A stretch of DNA of 64,000 bases from an uncultured Parvularculaceae bacterium (GCA_947259375.1 CAMYLZ010000027.1:62001-126000); one strand, 5' to 3'; numbered from the stretch's first letter, positions 26,701 through 35,267 are shown. Program-made: numbers and translations. Notes: generated by a model not told the origin, from the letters alone.

Positions 26701-29290
26701 TGAGCGTTGTCGTCTGGACTTCCGCAATCTTTTTGTGGCCGTCGGTGAATGCAGAAAGCCCGCTTATTCCTGTGCTTTCATCGCTTGCATAAAAAGGAAC
26801 CGTAAGCCCCGCCTTGTCAGAGACGGCCTCCTCATTCACGATAAGCTGCGGGTTTGATCCCCAAGCTTTCAATAGCTCGCGGCGGTTATTGGGGTCGGGT
26901 TCAAAAGCATGAACCGTCCAGCCCTTACGCAGATAAACATCGCAGCTATTTCCAAAATTCACACCGACGTCAATCATCAGTTCGCCGCGATCACCGAAAT
27001 AGCGGGCGATCATTTCCTCTTCGTTGATCCGCGCCTTTTGTGCGCGGGAAAACTCACCAAAGATGACCCTTTCGCGCTCTACCTCGAACGGCTGCTTTGC
27101 GTCCGTCTGCACAAGGGACTCTCGCAACATCGTTGGCTGCGTGCGTTTCACTTCCGACAAAACGGTGCCGACCGCATCCGCAACCCGCTCGGCCACCGAG
27201 GGCCCGTCTGGAACGTAATTCGTGTGATGTTTCAGGAAGGGCAGGGCGCGCTCGCGGAAATCGACGCCCGCCGCAATATCGGCGCAGACTTTGTGCAGCG
27301 CCGCGACCAATTCTTCTTCGGTGCTCGCGACGTCGAATGCACCAAGCGGTTCCTTGAATTTATCGACTTTCTCGCCATGGGGATTGAAGTATATTGCCGG
27401 CTTGCCACTCGCGAGCGCCTCGAGAATTCCGGTAGCGAAGCGGCTAACAAAAACCGAACACTTATCGATTAGTTCGTATTGAGAGAAGTCGGACACCGGA
27501 AGTCCGCGCAAGTTCCCCTTGTCCGCCGGGTGCCGCGTGATCTTCCAGTCGAAACCCGTGGCGATGAACGCATCTCTCGCTTTTGTGATGAATTGATCGC
27601 GCGCATCCTCGAGTACGCCATAAGTAAAATTGACGTTCAGGATCGCGAAGGGCTCCCCTGGAAACGCCGGAGACCTTTTGGACAACTTCTCAATGATCGG
27701 CAGGCCCGCGATCATCGTCTTGCGGTCGGCAAAGTACTTCCTGTCGTTTTCTCCCGCAAGGAAAACATAATCGCATTGTCGATAGGGTAACGACGATCGG
27801 TGCTTTGAATCAACGCGCAGAAAATCATTGATGCCCTCTACAACGCCGACGGTGGGCAAGCCGAGAGTACGCCGATAATCCAAAGCGTCGGAAAAATCTT
27901 TGTTCCAGTCGTGAAAGACGAGGACAAGCTTTGCGGTCGAGAGCCAGTCGATCTCGTAAGGTCCCTTGTCGACCTTAATATACTCCGCATCCAGGATAAC
28001 GTGCATTTCCGCTTCGGGAAATTGCCGTCTTCCGCCTTCGACAAATCCTGAATTGTCAAGAATGACGCTACGATGCCCCCTAAGGTGGAGCTCGCGCGCG
28101 AATGATGCGGCATTCCGAATGTGGTAATCGACCTGCCCGATGATGACGATCTTGTCTTTCAGCCTCTGCGCCATTGGCGTCGGGGCGGTGCCATTCTTGA
28201 GATGGGCCGAGGGCCCCACCTCCGCGGAAGGGCTGTCCGGGAAGGCGCAGGTTGCTTCATCCATCCGAGTCCAGGACGGTTGAAAATCCCTTCGAACCCC
28301 ATTGCGATGAACCAGGAATATTTCACTGCGACGTTTGGACAATTCGTCCAGTGACATGGTTTGATTGAACACGCCGTCATAGGTTTGCTTTGACGCTTCT
28401 ACATCGGTTACATCAAATATCATCCCTGTGGCGCGCTCATAACCATAGCCTTGATTATGAATCAGCCATGTGAACAGAAACTGGTCATGCCGGTGACCGT
28501 TAAAATGGTCATGGATGCGGTCGATTCCAGCGTCATCACAGTACCGGATAAATTGTTGGATCCGCTCCGACCGTTCGGCTGCCGGCGTGTGTGAAAACTT
28601 ATATCCCGTAATCAGGTGAGGCCGCGCCTGAGCCAAGTCAAATGCTTTAGCAATTACGTCATTATAGAATGCGCTGTTTAGACGGAAACCGAAAATGTTC
28701 GGCCGCAGAAGCGGTTTTGCAAGGGTGCTGTTTGGAATATCCAGTTCATCGACAACATCGTCCGGGGAAAAATTGAAAAGCCGAATTTTGTCGCCGGTTT
28801 TTTTTCCCACCATCCGGTCAGTCATGTCAGTGATATAAAAATCCTTTTCCTGAATGATCTTCCAAACGTCTGACAAGCTCCGATTTACGAGTACGCCAGC
28901 ATCAAGATACAAAAGCAACGTCTTATCCAGGTTGGTCTGAATATAATTTTGCGCCAAGTGCATCATATCGATTTTGAAGGCGTAACTCTTGATGTAATCC
29001 TCTGTCTTTTCGCGAAATGGAATTTCGATGATATTAACTCGCGGAATAACGGCCAGCTCGTTACGTTGAGCCTCATCAAGGCCGATATCATAGACATGGA
29101 TTTGGTCGAATTCTTCAAAAGCATTACGATTCAGGGATTCGATCAGCACTATCAAGGCGTCGAAAAACCGAGCGTTGCAGGACGTCAAGATGTAGCGGTG
29201 GAGCGTTTCTCGGCTTCCGGAACGGTGCAGGATTGCTTCTGTTTGTTTGGTTTGTACTGTCATTTTTGCCCTATGCATTTTTGTCATCAC
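23702..29290 (-). CDS. Giant multidomain glycan enzyme: GT-A-like, GT-B-like, FkbM methyltransferase, GT31-like, membrane hairpin, coiled coil, sulfotransferase
   Basis: 1862 residues in one uninterrupted frame. Domains in order: 31-340, a nucleotide-sugar transferase-like GT-A fold (HRYILTSCNARFFDAL, LLYLDAGVL); 378-690, a GT-B-like domain (KIVIIGQVDYHIRNA, SRFATGILEALASGKPAIYF); 760-975, an FkbM methyltransferase (MIDVGVNFGNS, FLKIDVEGFDKFVLDG); 1020-1280, a GT31/galactosyltransferase-like domain (FKVDDDVVINFD, a DXD site, and YWACGGIYGLS). Two membrane helices lie at 1340-1386. A coiled coil at 1395-1612 holds three 33-residue repeats. Residues 1620-1862 form a sulfotransferase (FFGHHKCASRFF for PAPS, ILRDPRQVLVSNYFHH). 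Both ends should face the cytosol. Start could also be the Met at residue 10. Substrates are unknown. Confidence 0.85.
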   Translation of the reverse strand: MMTKMHRAKMTVQTKQTEAILHRSGSRETLHRYILTSCNARFFDALIVLIESLNRNAFEEFDQIHVYDIGLDEAQRNELAVIPRVNIIEIPFREKTEDYIKSYAFKIDMMHLAQNYIQTNLDKTLLLYLDAGVLVNRSLSDVWKIIQEKDFYITDMTDRMVGKKTGDKIRLFNFSPDDVVDELDIPNSTLAKPLLRPNIFGFRLNSAFYNDVIAKAFDLAQARPHLITGYKFSHTPAAERSERIQQFIRYCDDAGIDRIHDHFNGHRHDQFLFTWLIHNQGYGYERATGMIFDVTDVEASKQTYDGVFNQTMSLDELSKRRSEIFLVHRNGVRRDFQPSWTRMDEATCAFPDSPSAEVGPSAHLKNGTAPTPMAQRLKDKIVIIGQVDYHIRNAASFARELHLRGHRSVILDNSGFVEGGRRQFPEAEMHVILDAEYIKVDKGPYEIDWLSTAKLVLVFHDWNKDFSDALDYRRTLGLPTVGVVEGINDFLRVDSKHRSSLPYRQCDYVFLAGENDRKYFADRKTMIAGLPIIEKLSKRSPAFPGEPFAILNVNFTYGVLEDARDQFITKARDAFIATGFDWKITRHPADKGNLRGLPVSDFSQYELIDKCSVFVSRFATGILEALASGKPAIYFNPHGEKVDKFKEPLGAFDVASTEEELVAALHKVCADIAAGVDFRERALPFLKHHTNYVPDGPSVAERVADAVGTVLSEVKRTQPTMLRESLVQTDAKQPFEVERERVIFGEFSRAQKARINEEEMIARYFGDRGELMIDVGVNFGNSCDVYLRKGWTVHAFEPDPNNRRELLKAWGSNPQLIVNEEAVSDKAGLTVPFYASDESTGISGLSAFTDGHKKIAEVQTTTLKDYYQKTGIKHVDFLKIDVEGFDKFVLDGFPWEKDRPEVVLAEFEDRKTVPLGYSTDDLVNAMIAQGYFVYVSEWYPIVRYGVAHDWRRFIRYTPELDLSRTWGNLIGFLRDPEEDALRVLVEQSVKSTPVKTKTAPSQKVTNVEKAERKPLSEKEINGPILFLIISCVAYKERRDVLKDYYAKHLRKGDKAIFVVGGAKKTLYNRKTDTLHLAAGDLYEDLPEKVLKAIAFAHQNFEYRYLFKVDDDVVINFDLFYPAVSNVESDYFGRRVPSVRGSKPSETWHFGKTSESSKYFNKPFKFNGGPTYWACGGIYGLSKRATSEIDAAVTNKIEFSDYIYEDHTIATILSTRGGIQPFFFCDSPIFSGYTFCQTHLGSLLDATKTRLDARKLRSAANSVITLHCGPFPPSYKLTRKEVVGVMRRAMSEFATDASTKLKPPLYAAFGERLRKRSPQVFAILRFARRALAGLWRRRAFTVPGLVAITGLAALGLLPALSDYRGALWIAAGFSAVLFALFYLGFRVFHFATALGAETAALRTLQKKSGSETKALNARVARQDRVAAELRRRLNDLSDQNAILREALEEKITATRSDLCATVAAVEQSLKAEVAATIESAQSNGIDLKSEIDAAKATAEKALQDAIATAKEVSQVNGEVLRSEIADAKSAVEKALAGAIAHSSQSAQSAREALKAEIETSKSADDALRAEINKAATLAKNAEAAATSSRKEISVRNREAQLLRERVAASERQIGAMRFPNAPTTLVFFGHHKCASRFFRNEVFAIAAEATGSQVRKYEIKEPPFHYSMSDDLDLCNMDFNGLGEESRDVVLFSNATARSLNRIKASTKDWKGIRILRDPRQVLVSNYFHHKGDHLSEYGGWIWDQLANDKPILRELSEEEGLLYELDNISKQIIETQLLADFDDERILTIKIEDFSRASQTSLATISEFLCVPDLAGIDYTRTAANPESGPWRQHFTSKLRSVFKERYGQALIDLGYAENFDW
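24548..24844 (-). repeat. Three 33-residue (99-bp) coiled-coil repeats inside the giant gene
   Basis: Protein residues 1483, 1516 and 1549 each begin a similar block: GIDLKSEIDAAK, GEVLRSEIADAK and REALKAEIETSK. The period is 33 residues, that is three 11-residue hendecads, a spacing seen in rod-like coiled coils. They link the membrane hairpin to the sulfotransferase domain and may act as a stalk. Confidence 0.7.
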
Positions 29291-29298
29291 CGCACGAC

Positions 29299-29394
29299 GC
29301 TACTTCAGCGTGATCATGACTACTCGCTGCTTTAGCGTGGGCTTGTCTCGCTGCTTTAGCGTGGGCTTGTCTCGCTGCTTTAACGTGGGCTTGT
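29299..29394. repeat. Tandem 24-bp repeats upstream of the giant gene
   Basis: Three tandem 24-base units lie at 29323-29346, 29347-29370 and 29371-29394. The first two are identical and the third differs at one base. A degenerate fourth unit (16 of 24 matches by eye) precedes them at 29299-29322. They fill most of the gap between the GT-FkbM stop and the start of the 1862-residue gene, so they lie in its leader or promoter. Confidence 0.85.
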
Positions 29395-29418
29395 CAAGGT
29401 TGGGCTTTATGCTGTGTC

Positions 29419-31485
29419 CTAGCGGGCCGCTCGCAGGATGGGCGAAAGAAAAATGCGCAACACCCGCGCCGCGACCGGAAATCTCAGCCAGAACCAGTCG
29501 GCGGCCTTGCGATAGGTCGAGCGCGCGGGAACAGGAGCGACTGTTTCGATTGTCGCCCTGGCGCCGACCCCGGCAGCGCCGCCGCTACGGGCGGCGATAA
29601 ACGCGCGCTCGACGACATCGATAGGCGGGTCTTTGGCAAATGCAATGAGGTTTCCCCATGCGTCCGGCGCCGCCGCGCAGGGGTGTTTACGCAGCCGGCG
29701 CCAGCTGTGTCGTTGGCCGTATTGTTCAATGGAATGCCATTCGCTGATATAGACCGTATAGCCCGCGCCTTCGAGGCGCGCGATTAAGTCTTGTGCGGTA
29801 AAGCCTCGCGCGCGCGTCTTGGCGTCTTCAAATTCGGCGAGAATAGCGAGCGGTTTGGTGCGGTTGAGGTCGAGGCCGTCGAGAACGTCCATTTCATGGC
29901 CTTCGACGTCTATTTTCAGAAAGTCTACCGAAGTGATTGCGTTTTTCGCGATGAATTCGTTGAGCGTGACGACATTGACGCGCGCGCCGCCGACATGACT
30001 TTCATGAAACGGCGTCAGCGTGCTGATGCCGCTGCTGACGCCTGAGCTGTAAAATGCAGCGCCTTTTTGTGCGCGTGCGCCAAGCGCGTCAGGGGAAATT
30101 GAAACGCGCTTGTCGCGACCCCAGCCGCGTTTCAGGATCTTGCGGTTTGTCCGATCGGGCTCGAACGCCCATACGCGCCAGTCCGCGCAAACGAAGTCTG
30201 CAAGCGAGCCGCCATGATGCGCGCCGACATCAATCATGACGCCTCGGCGTTTATCTGCGTTCAGGGTTTCAAAAACAAAGCGGCATTCATCCAATTGCGC
30301 CTTTTCCTCGCGCGTTGCTTCTTCTCGCAGCGCGCCAGGGCGGCGCACCGGCGATGACAGCGCCAGCCGCAGGCGTCCGCGCATTTCATCAAGATCAAAT
30401 TTCGAAAAGGCAAGCTGGCGCCCTGCTTGGCCCATTGTCGCGCGCCGCCCCGGATCGCCGGCGAGGGCGGCGAGCGCTGCGGCAAGCGCATCCGGGTTGT
30501 TTTCCGTCACCACATCCGCAGCGCTCGATTCGGCGAGTATGGCGATGGATTCGAGATCGCGCGGGCCGAAGGCCAGGATCGCGGCGCCGGCCGCGAGTGC
30601 TTCCGGCGTCTTGTTGGCGAAGGAGTAGCGTAAATAACGCCTGGTCGCGTTGTCGAAGTTATAGGCGATCAGGACAATGTCTGCGTCCACAAGCCATTGG
30701 CGATAGTCCTTCATCGGCATTGTGGCAGGTTCAACCAGGACAGATGGCAGTTCGTTAAAGCTCTGGCCAAATTGGTCAAACCAGTATTGTTGCGTGCGGC
30801 CTTCGAATTGGATGTGGTGGCCCTCCGCTGCAAGGCGGGAGACGCTGCGGGCGGCGGCGAATACGCTGTCTTTTGTCGTATCCGGCGCCAGCGACCCGGC
30901 ATAGCGCACTTTAACCGGCTCCCGGTCTGGGGAGCGCGTGCGGGTCGGCCAGTCTTTTTCATTGACGCCGTTGCGGGCGACGCTGAAGGGCGTCTGATAA
31001 CGCTCGCTAAATGCTCGCGCCATGCCTTCGGAAATTGCGAAGTTGGCGGCGGACCGGGCGAATAGCTTACGCAAATCGGCGTCCCAGGCGTTGTGCTGGG
31101 CGGGGGCGCGCTCGCGCAAGCGTTCTGGCCAGTCGTCCATTATCCACATGGCGAGTGGAGCGGGCGAGGCTGTGATTGCCTCCATTGCGAAGCGGTGGAG
31201 CATGGGGCGGTCATCGACCGGCCGATAGAGGATCACTTCCGGACGGAATGCATCGATCAGCGCTTTCGTTTTGGCGCTGTCGGCGGAAAGCGGGCGCGCA
31301 TCCGCCACGCCATCGCTCACGCCCAGCGCCTGGGGCCCAAGCGCCTGGACGTGCAAGAGGGCGTCCTGGCGCCAGTTCGCAAAATAGGCATGTTTTAGCG
31401 TGCTGGTCGCAGCGCTGCCTGAAAGCGGCGTCATGTCGAAGAGCAGCAGTCTGGGGTCAGTGACGTCTTGTGATTTTGCGGTCAT
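29419..31485 (-). CDS. Glycosyltransferase-FkbM methyltransferase fusion
   Basis: 688 residues from the ATG at 31485. Residues 10-380 form a GT-B/GT4-like transferase (NGVNEKDWP, FANKTPEALAAGAAILAF). Residues 410-620 form an FkbM-type SAM methyltransferase (MIDVGAHHGGSLADF, WAFEPDRTNRK, VDFLKIDVEGHEMDVLDG). The FkbM half is clearly a paralogue of the one inside the neighbouring giant protein: both carry the late block YxSEWxxIxxYGxxHxWRR and WGNLIxFxxDP. A C-terminal hydrophobic, basic segment may touch the membrane. It probably adds a sugar and O-methylates it or a neighbour. It is upstream of the giant gene on the same strand. Confidence 0.82.
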   Translation of the reverse strand: MTAKSQDVTDPRLLLFDMTPLSGSAATSTLKHAYFANWRQDALLHVQALGPQALGVSDGVADARPLSADSAKTKALIDAFRPEVILYRPVDDRPMLHRFAMEAITASPAPLAMWIMDDWPERLRERAPAQHNAWDADLRKLFARSAANFAISEGMARAFSERYQTPFSVARNGVNEKDWPTRTRSPDREPVKVRYAGSLAPDTTKDSVFAAARSVSRLAAEGHHIQFEGRTQQYWFDQFGQSFNELPSVLVEPATMPMKDYRQWLVDADIVLIAYNFDNATRRYLRYSFANKTPEALAAGAAILAFGPRDLESIAILAESSAADVVTENNPDALAAALAALAGDPGRRATMGQAGRQLAFSKFDLDEMRGRLRLALSSPVRRPGALREEATREEKAQLDECRFVFETLNADKRRGVMIDVGAHHGGSLADFVCADWRVWAFEPDRTNRKILKRGWGRDKRVSISPDALGARAQKGAAFYSSGVSSGISTLTPFHESHVGGARVNVVTLNEFIAKNAITSVDFLKIDVEGHEMDVLDGLDLNRTKPLAILAEFEDAKTRARGFTAQDLIARLEGAGYTVYISEWHSIEQYGQRHSWRRLRKHPCAAAPDAWGNLIAFAKDPPIDVVERAFIAARSGGAAGVGARATIETVAPVPARSTYRKAADWFWLRFPVAARVLRIFLSPILRAAR

Positions 31486-31884
31486 CAAAAAATATACAAA
31501 GTTTAATGGTGTGGCATAGCTAAGGCGTAAGGGCGGCGGCGCTCTGGTTTCAATATAACGAAAGGAGCCAATATTCCATGCTTCCGCCTGCCAGGCACCT
31601 AGGCCCATTCGGCGTGTGGGTAAATGAATTGTGATCTCGTCGGATCAAGTTGGGTGTTTCGAGCGTCTGTCCAAGCGGTCGCTCTTTATGAATTTCGATG
31701 TGAATTTTTTGCACCGCCGTCCTGATTGTCGCGACTTTTATTAAGGCCGTGCGCCAAAAAGGGAGAGCGCATCGCTATTATGCGGTTCGAGCGGGGCGCC
31801 GGGTTCACGAAGTGATGAATTTGCGGCATAAGTCGAAAGCTAGATAGAGCAGCATGCTTTAATTTGGGATCAGAACGGGCCTCT
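31486..31884. other. Divergent promoter region with a possible leader peptide
   Basis: 399 bases between the minus-strand GT-FkbM gene and the plus-strand GT2 operon. No full gene was seen. One 18-codon frame at 31578-31634 (plus strand, ATG to TGA) has a good AAAGGAG ribosome site 10 bases upstream and could be a leader peptide, but such small frames occur by chance. Confidence 0.35.
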
Positions 31885-32844
31885 ATGACGCAAGGGCGGG
31901 TAAGTATTGTTTTTCGTTCGCTGAATGAAGAAAAATGGTTCAGCGAGGCATTGAGTGCATGCAAGCGGCAAGTGATAGACGGCTATGATGTCGAAATCGT
32001 CCTCGTTGATTCCGGATCGACCGATCGCACGATTGAGATCGCAGAGGCGCATGACTGCCGTATTGTTCATATTGCAAAAGCGGATTTTACCTTTGGGCGG
32101 TCGTTAAATTACGGCTGTGAGGCGGCGACCGGCGATTTTCTCGTTTTCATATCCGCCCATTGCGTACCTGCTCATGAAAAATGGCTGGCCAATCTCATTG
32201 CTCCGCTTGCAGACAATCGCGCCGACTATGTCTATGGGCGACAAGTTGGTCATGACGTTACACGATATTCCGAGCGTCAGGTCTTCGCGCAGTATTTTCC
32301 GGAGCATGATAAAATCCCTCAGGCGGATTTCTTTATCAACAATGCCAACGCCGCCATTCGGAAAGATTTGTGGGCGCGTTACAGGTTCGACGAGGCGGTT
32401 ACCGGGTTGGAAGACATGGTGCTCGGCAAGTCCGTGATGAAAGACGGCGCACGGATCGGTTATGTAGCGGATGCGCCAGTTTTTCACATTCACGAGGAAT
32501 CCTTCGCGCAGATCCGAAGGCGTTACTATCGTGAGGCGCTGACTTTGCGCGAAATCATGCCGGAAGTGCATTTTCATATCGGTGACTTCGTGCGATTCTT
32601 CGTTGCCGGCGTGTTCCACGACTTTTCCGAGGCATCGGCCGCCCGGCGCTTCTGGACAGCTGCGCCAGAGATCGTCATGTTCCGGCTGATGCAATATTGG
32701 GGAACCTATCTCGGTCATAATGAGCACCGGATTCTTTCCCGCGCCCAGAAAGAAAGCTACTATTATCCGCGTCCGCACAGAGCGCGGCCGCAAGAGCGCC
32801 GCGCCGGCGCGGCGCAGCGCGCTGAAGAGGCGCCCGCCGAATAA
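31885..32844 (+). CDS. Glycosyltransferase, GT2
   Basis: 319 residues. SIVFRSLNEEKWFSEAL opens a GT-A domain; VDSGSTDRT, GRSLNYGCEAATGDFLVFISAHC and the TGLEDMVLGK block (ED catalytic region) are typical of GT2 transferases of the rhamnosyl/glucosyl group. A C-terminal region rich in Arg and aromatic residues may bind the membrane. The ATG at 31885 follows the open frame from 31864, whose first residues look spurious. It leads a plus-strand operon whose next gene makes a CMP-sugar, so it may use that donor, although GT2 enzymes more often use UDP, GDP or dTDP sugars. Confidence 0.82.
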   Translation: MTQGRVSIVFRSLNEEKWFSEALSACKRQVIDGYDVEIVLVDSGSTDRTIEIAEAHDCRIVHIAKADFTFGRSLNYGCEAATGDFLVFISAHCVPAHEKWLANLIAPLADNRADYVYGRQVGHDVTRYSERQVFAQYFPEHDKIPQADFFINNANAAIRKDLWARYRFDEAVTGLEDMVLGKSVMKDGARIGYVADAPVFHIHEESFAQIRRRYYREALTLREIMPEVHFHIGDFVRFFVAGVFHDFSEASAARRFWTAAPEIVMFRLMQYWGTYLGHNEHRILSRAQKESYYYPRPHRARPQERRAGAAQRAEEAPAE

Positions 32845-32870
32845 ATTTTTACAATGAGGATGAATAGACG

Positions 32871-33590
32871 ATGATTGGCGACGGCAAGCGCCTGACGGCG
32901 CTGTTACCCATGAAAGCGCACAGCGCCCGCGTGACTTCAAAAAATTTTCGCATGATTGCGGGCAAACCGCTGTTTCGTTGGGTGCTCGACGAAATGGCGG
33001 CGCAGAACACGATTGACCAGATCGTTATCAATACGGACGCGCGCGGAATTCTCGCTGATAACGGGCTTGCAGACGGCGATTACGACGGCAAGGTCATGAT
33101 CCGTGATCGCAAATCGGATATCTGTGGCGACTTTGTTTCGATGAATCTCGTGCTTGGTGATGATGTAGAAAACGTGGCTTCGGATTATTATTTGATGACG
33201 CATACGACCAACCCGCTTTTGCGCGGGAAAACGATCGATGCGATGATCGAAGCGTTTCTGGACGCGGAACGCAAAGGCGAGGCCGATACGCTGTTCACGG
33301 TGAATCGGCACCAGACGCGGTTTTACACGCCGGATGGCGCCCCAATCAATCATGACCCGGCGAACCTCGTCCGCACGCAAGATCTGCCCCTCTATCTCGA
33401 AGAGAATTCCGTATGCTATCTGTTTACTGGCGAGAGCTTTGCCAAGACCGGCGCCCGCATTGGCGAGAGGCCGGTTTTGTTTGAAACGCCGCGGCTCGAA
33501 TCGGTCGACATTGACGAGCCGTCGGACTGGTATATGGCGGAATCGCTTTTGATGCGCGTCGCCGCTGGTGAAGCGCTGCCGAAGGAATAG
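32871..33590 (+). CDS. Acylneuraminate-type cytidylyltransferase
   Basis: 239 residues. LLPMKAHSARVTSKNFRMIAG is the CTP-binding start of the CMP-sialate/CMP-acidic sugar synthetase family, with KPLFRWVLDEM and YYLMTHTTNPLL as further matches; the late ESVDIDEPSDW carries the metal-binding Asp pair. It should activate a nonulosonic or similar 2-keto acid sugar. No NeuB-type synthase is in the window, so the sugar it uses is unknown and need not be sialic acid. The ATG at 32871 follows the GT2 stop by 26 bases; the next gene starts 4 bases after its stop. Confidence 0.85.
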   Translation: MIGDGKRLTALLPMKAHSARVTSKNFRMIAGKPLFRWVLDEMAAQNTIDQIVINTDARGILADNGLADGDYDGKVMIRDRKSDICGDFVSMNLVLGDDVENVASDYYLMTHTTNPLLRGKTIDAMIEAFLDAERKGEADTLFTVNRHQTRFYTPDGAPINHDPANLVRTQDLPLYLEENSVCYLFTGESFAKTGARIGERPVLFETPRLESVDIDEPSDWYMAESLLMRVAAGEALPKE

Positions 33591-33594
33591 CTTG

Positions 33595-34539
33595 ATGACG
33601 CGTCCGAACATTCTTGTCACCTGTCCGCCGATGCTCGGGCTGATTGACGAATTCGAGTCGACGTTCGAAGAGCGGGGGCTGGACTTTACGCCGGCCAATG
33701 TCACGCAGATATTGAGCGTGGAGGAGCTGCTCGACATTGTCCCTCATCATGAGGGCTGGATTATTGGCGACGATCCGGCGACGCGGGCCGTTGTGGAGGC
33801 GGGGGCGAACGGCCGGCTTAAAGCTGCGGTCAAATGGGGCGTCGGCGTCGACAATGTAGATTTCGAGGCATTCAAAGACTGTAATGTTCCGGTTGAGAAT
33901 ACCCCGGGCGTGTTTGGCGGAGAGGTCGCAGACATCGCGTTGACGTATCTGCTGGGGCTTGCGCGCGAGACCTATCGCATTGATCGCGAGATCAGGGTGA
34001 ACAATGCCTGGCCAAAGCCAAGCGGCATTTCAGTTGCGGGGCGCACGGTTGCGCTTGTCGGTTACGGCGATATTGGGTCCCAAACCGCAAAGCGCATCAT
34101 CGCCTGCGGCGGCAAAGTGGTGGCTTATGACCCCATGTACAGACCGGTTGAAGGGATCGAGGTTGAAACCGCTGAATGGCCGGCCCGGCTCGAAGAAGCG
34201 GATTTTCTGATTTTCACCTGCCCCCTAAACCCGGCAACGCGAGGAATGTTCAATAACGATATTCTGCCGAAGCTGAAGCCCGGCGTGCGTGTGGTGAACG
34301 TCGCGCGCGGACCGGTGGTGGTGGAAACCGCGCTAGTTGACGGATTGAAAAGCGGCGTCGTTCATTCGGCCGCGCTCGATGTATTTGAAGAGGAGCCATT
34401 GGCGACGGACAATCCGTTACGCGATTTTGATCAATGTATTTTCGGATCGCATAATGGTTCGAACTCTGCGGACGCCGTGCGCCGCGTCAGTCACATCGCG
34501 ATCGACAAGATCGCACGCTTTTTGGGGACCGCGGGATGA
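33595..34539 (+). CDS. D-isomer-specific 2-hydroxyacid dehydrogenase (phosphoglycerate dehydrogenase-like)
   Basis: NAD-dependent oxidoreductase of 314 residues. The Rossmann motif VGYGDIGSQTAKRI lies near residue 150. Further on are the Arg of NVARGPVVVE, the Glu of the ALDVFEEEPL block and the catalytic His of FGSHNGSNS. The ATG at 33595 has AAGGA upstream and overlaps nothing; the longer frame from 33568 is not needed. It sits between a CMP-sugar synthetase and an SDR in a coupled operon. A hydroxyacid or sugar acid intermediate is a more likely substrate than phosphoglycerate, but this is inference. Confidence 0.88.
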   Translation: MTRPNILVTCPPMLGLIDEFESTFEERGLDFTPANVTQILSVEELLDIVPHHEGWIIGDDPATRAVVEAGANGRLKAAVKWGVGVDNVDFEAFKDCNVPVENTPGVFGGEVADIALTYLLGLARETYRIDREIRVNNAWPKPSGISVAGRTVALVGYGDIGSQTAKRIIACGGKVVAYDPMYRPVEGIEVETAEWPARLEEADFLIFTCPLNPATRGMFNNDILPKLKPGVRVVNVARGPVVVETALVDGLKSGVVHSAALDVFEEEPLATDNPLRDFDQCIFGSHNGSNSADAVRRVSHIAIDKIARFLGTAG

Positions 34540-35267
34540 CAAGAGCCGTGCTCATCACCGGTGCGGCCGGCGGTATCGGTTCGGCGCTGGTCACGGTTTT
34601 CTCGGCCGCTGGTTGGCGGGTTATCGCTACTGATCTCGCGGGCTCCGGCGGCGATGTATTTATTGCCGAAGATATCTCTCGGTTTGCGTCGGATGAGGCG
34701 GCGCTGGGCGCCTTTTCCAGCGGCGTGCGAAATGCGCTGGAGGGGGCGTCGCTGGCGTGCATTGTCAATAATGCGGCTGTTCAGCGGCTTGGCCGTATCG
34801 ACCAATTGAGTGCGAAATCAATTGCTGAAACATTCAACGTCAACGTAATCGCGCCGATGTTGTTGGCGAAAACATTCCTGTCTGAACTCGAAGCGGTGAA
34901 TGGGGCGATCGTCAATGTCGGATCGGTGCATGCGCAGGCGACGAAACCGGAATTTTCCGCATATGCAACCTCGAAGGCCGCTCTTCACGGCTTGACACGC
35001 GCGCTTGCGGTCGATCTCGGGCCGAAAATTCGCGTCAATACGCTGGCGCCGGCGGCGACGGCGACACAAATGCTTAAAGCGGGCTTTGAAGGCAATGAAA
35101 CGGGATTGGCCGCGCTCGAAGCCGTGCATCCGGCGGGCCGCATCGCGACGCCGGAAGAGATCGCCAGGATTGCGCTGTTTCTGGCTTCGGATGAGCCTGC
35201 ATTCTTGACTGGGGCGACCATTTACGCCGATGGCGGCGTTCTTTCGCGCCTTCATGATCCCTTATGA
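34536..35267 (+). CDS. Short-chain dehydrogenase/reductase
   Basis: Classical SDR of 243 residues. TGAAGGIGSAL is the NAD(P)-binding turn, NNAAV the structural motif, and S-(x)-YATSK the Ser/Tyr/Lys catalytic set (VGSVHAQATKPEFSAYATSKAAL). The ATG overlaps the previous stop by 4 bases (ATGA) and its own stop overlaps the next start the same way, so the genes are translationally coupled. Likely oxidises or reduces a sugar-acid hydroxyl or keto group in the same pathway. Confidence 0.9.
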   Translation: MTRAVLITGAAGGIGSALVTVFSAAGWRVIATDLAGSGGDVFIAEDISRFASDEAALGAFSSGVRNALEGASLACIVNNAAVQRLGRIDQLSAKSIAETFNVNVIAPMLLAKTFLSELEAVNGAIVNVGSVHAQATKPEFSAYATSKAALHGLTRALAVDLGPKIRVNTLAPAATATQMLKAGFEGNETGLAALEAVHPAGRIATPEEIARIALFLASDEPAFLTGATIYADGGVLSRLHDPL

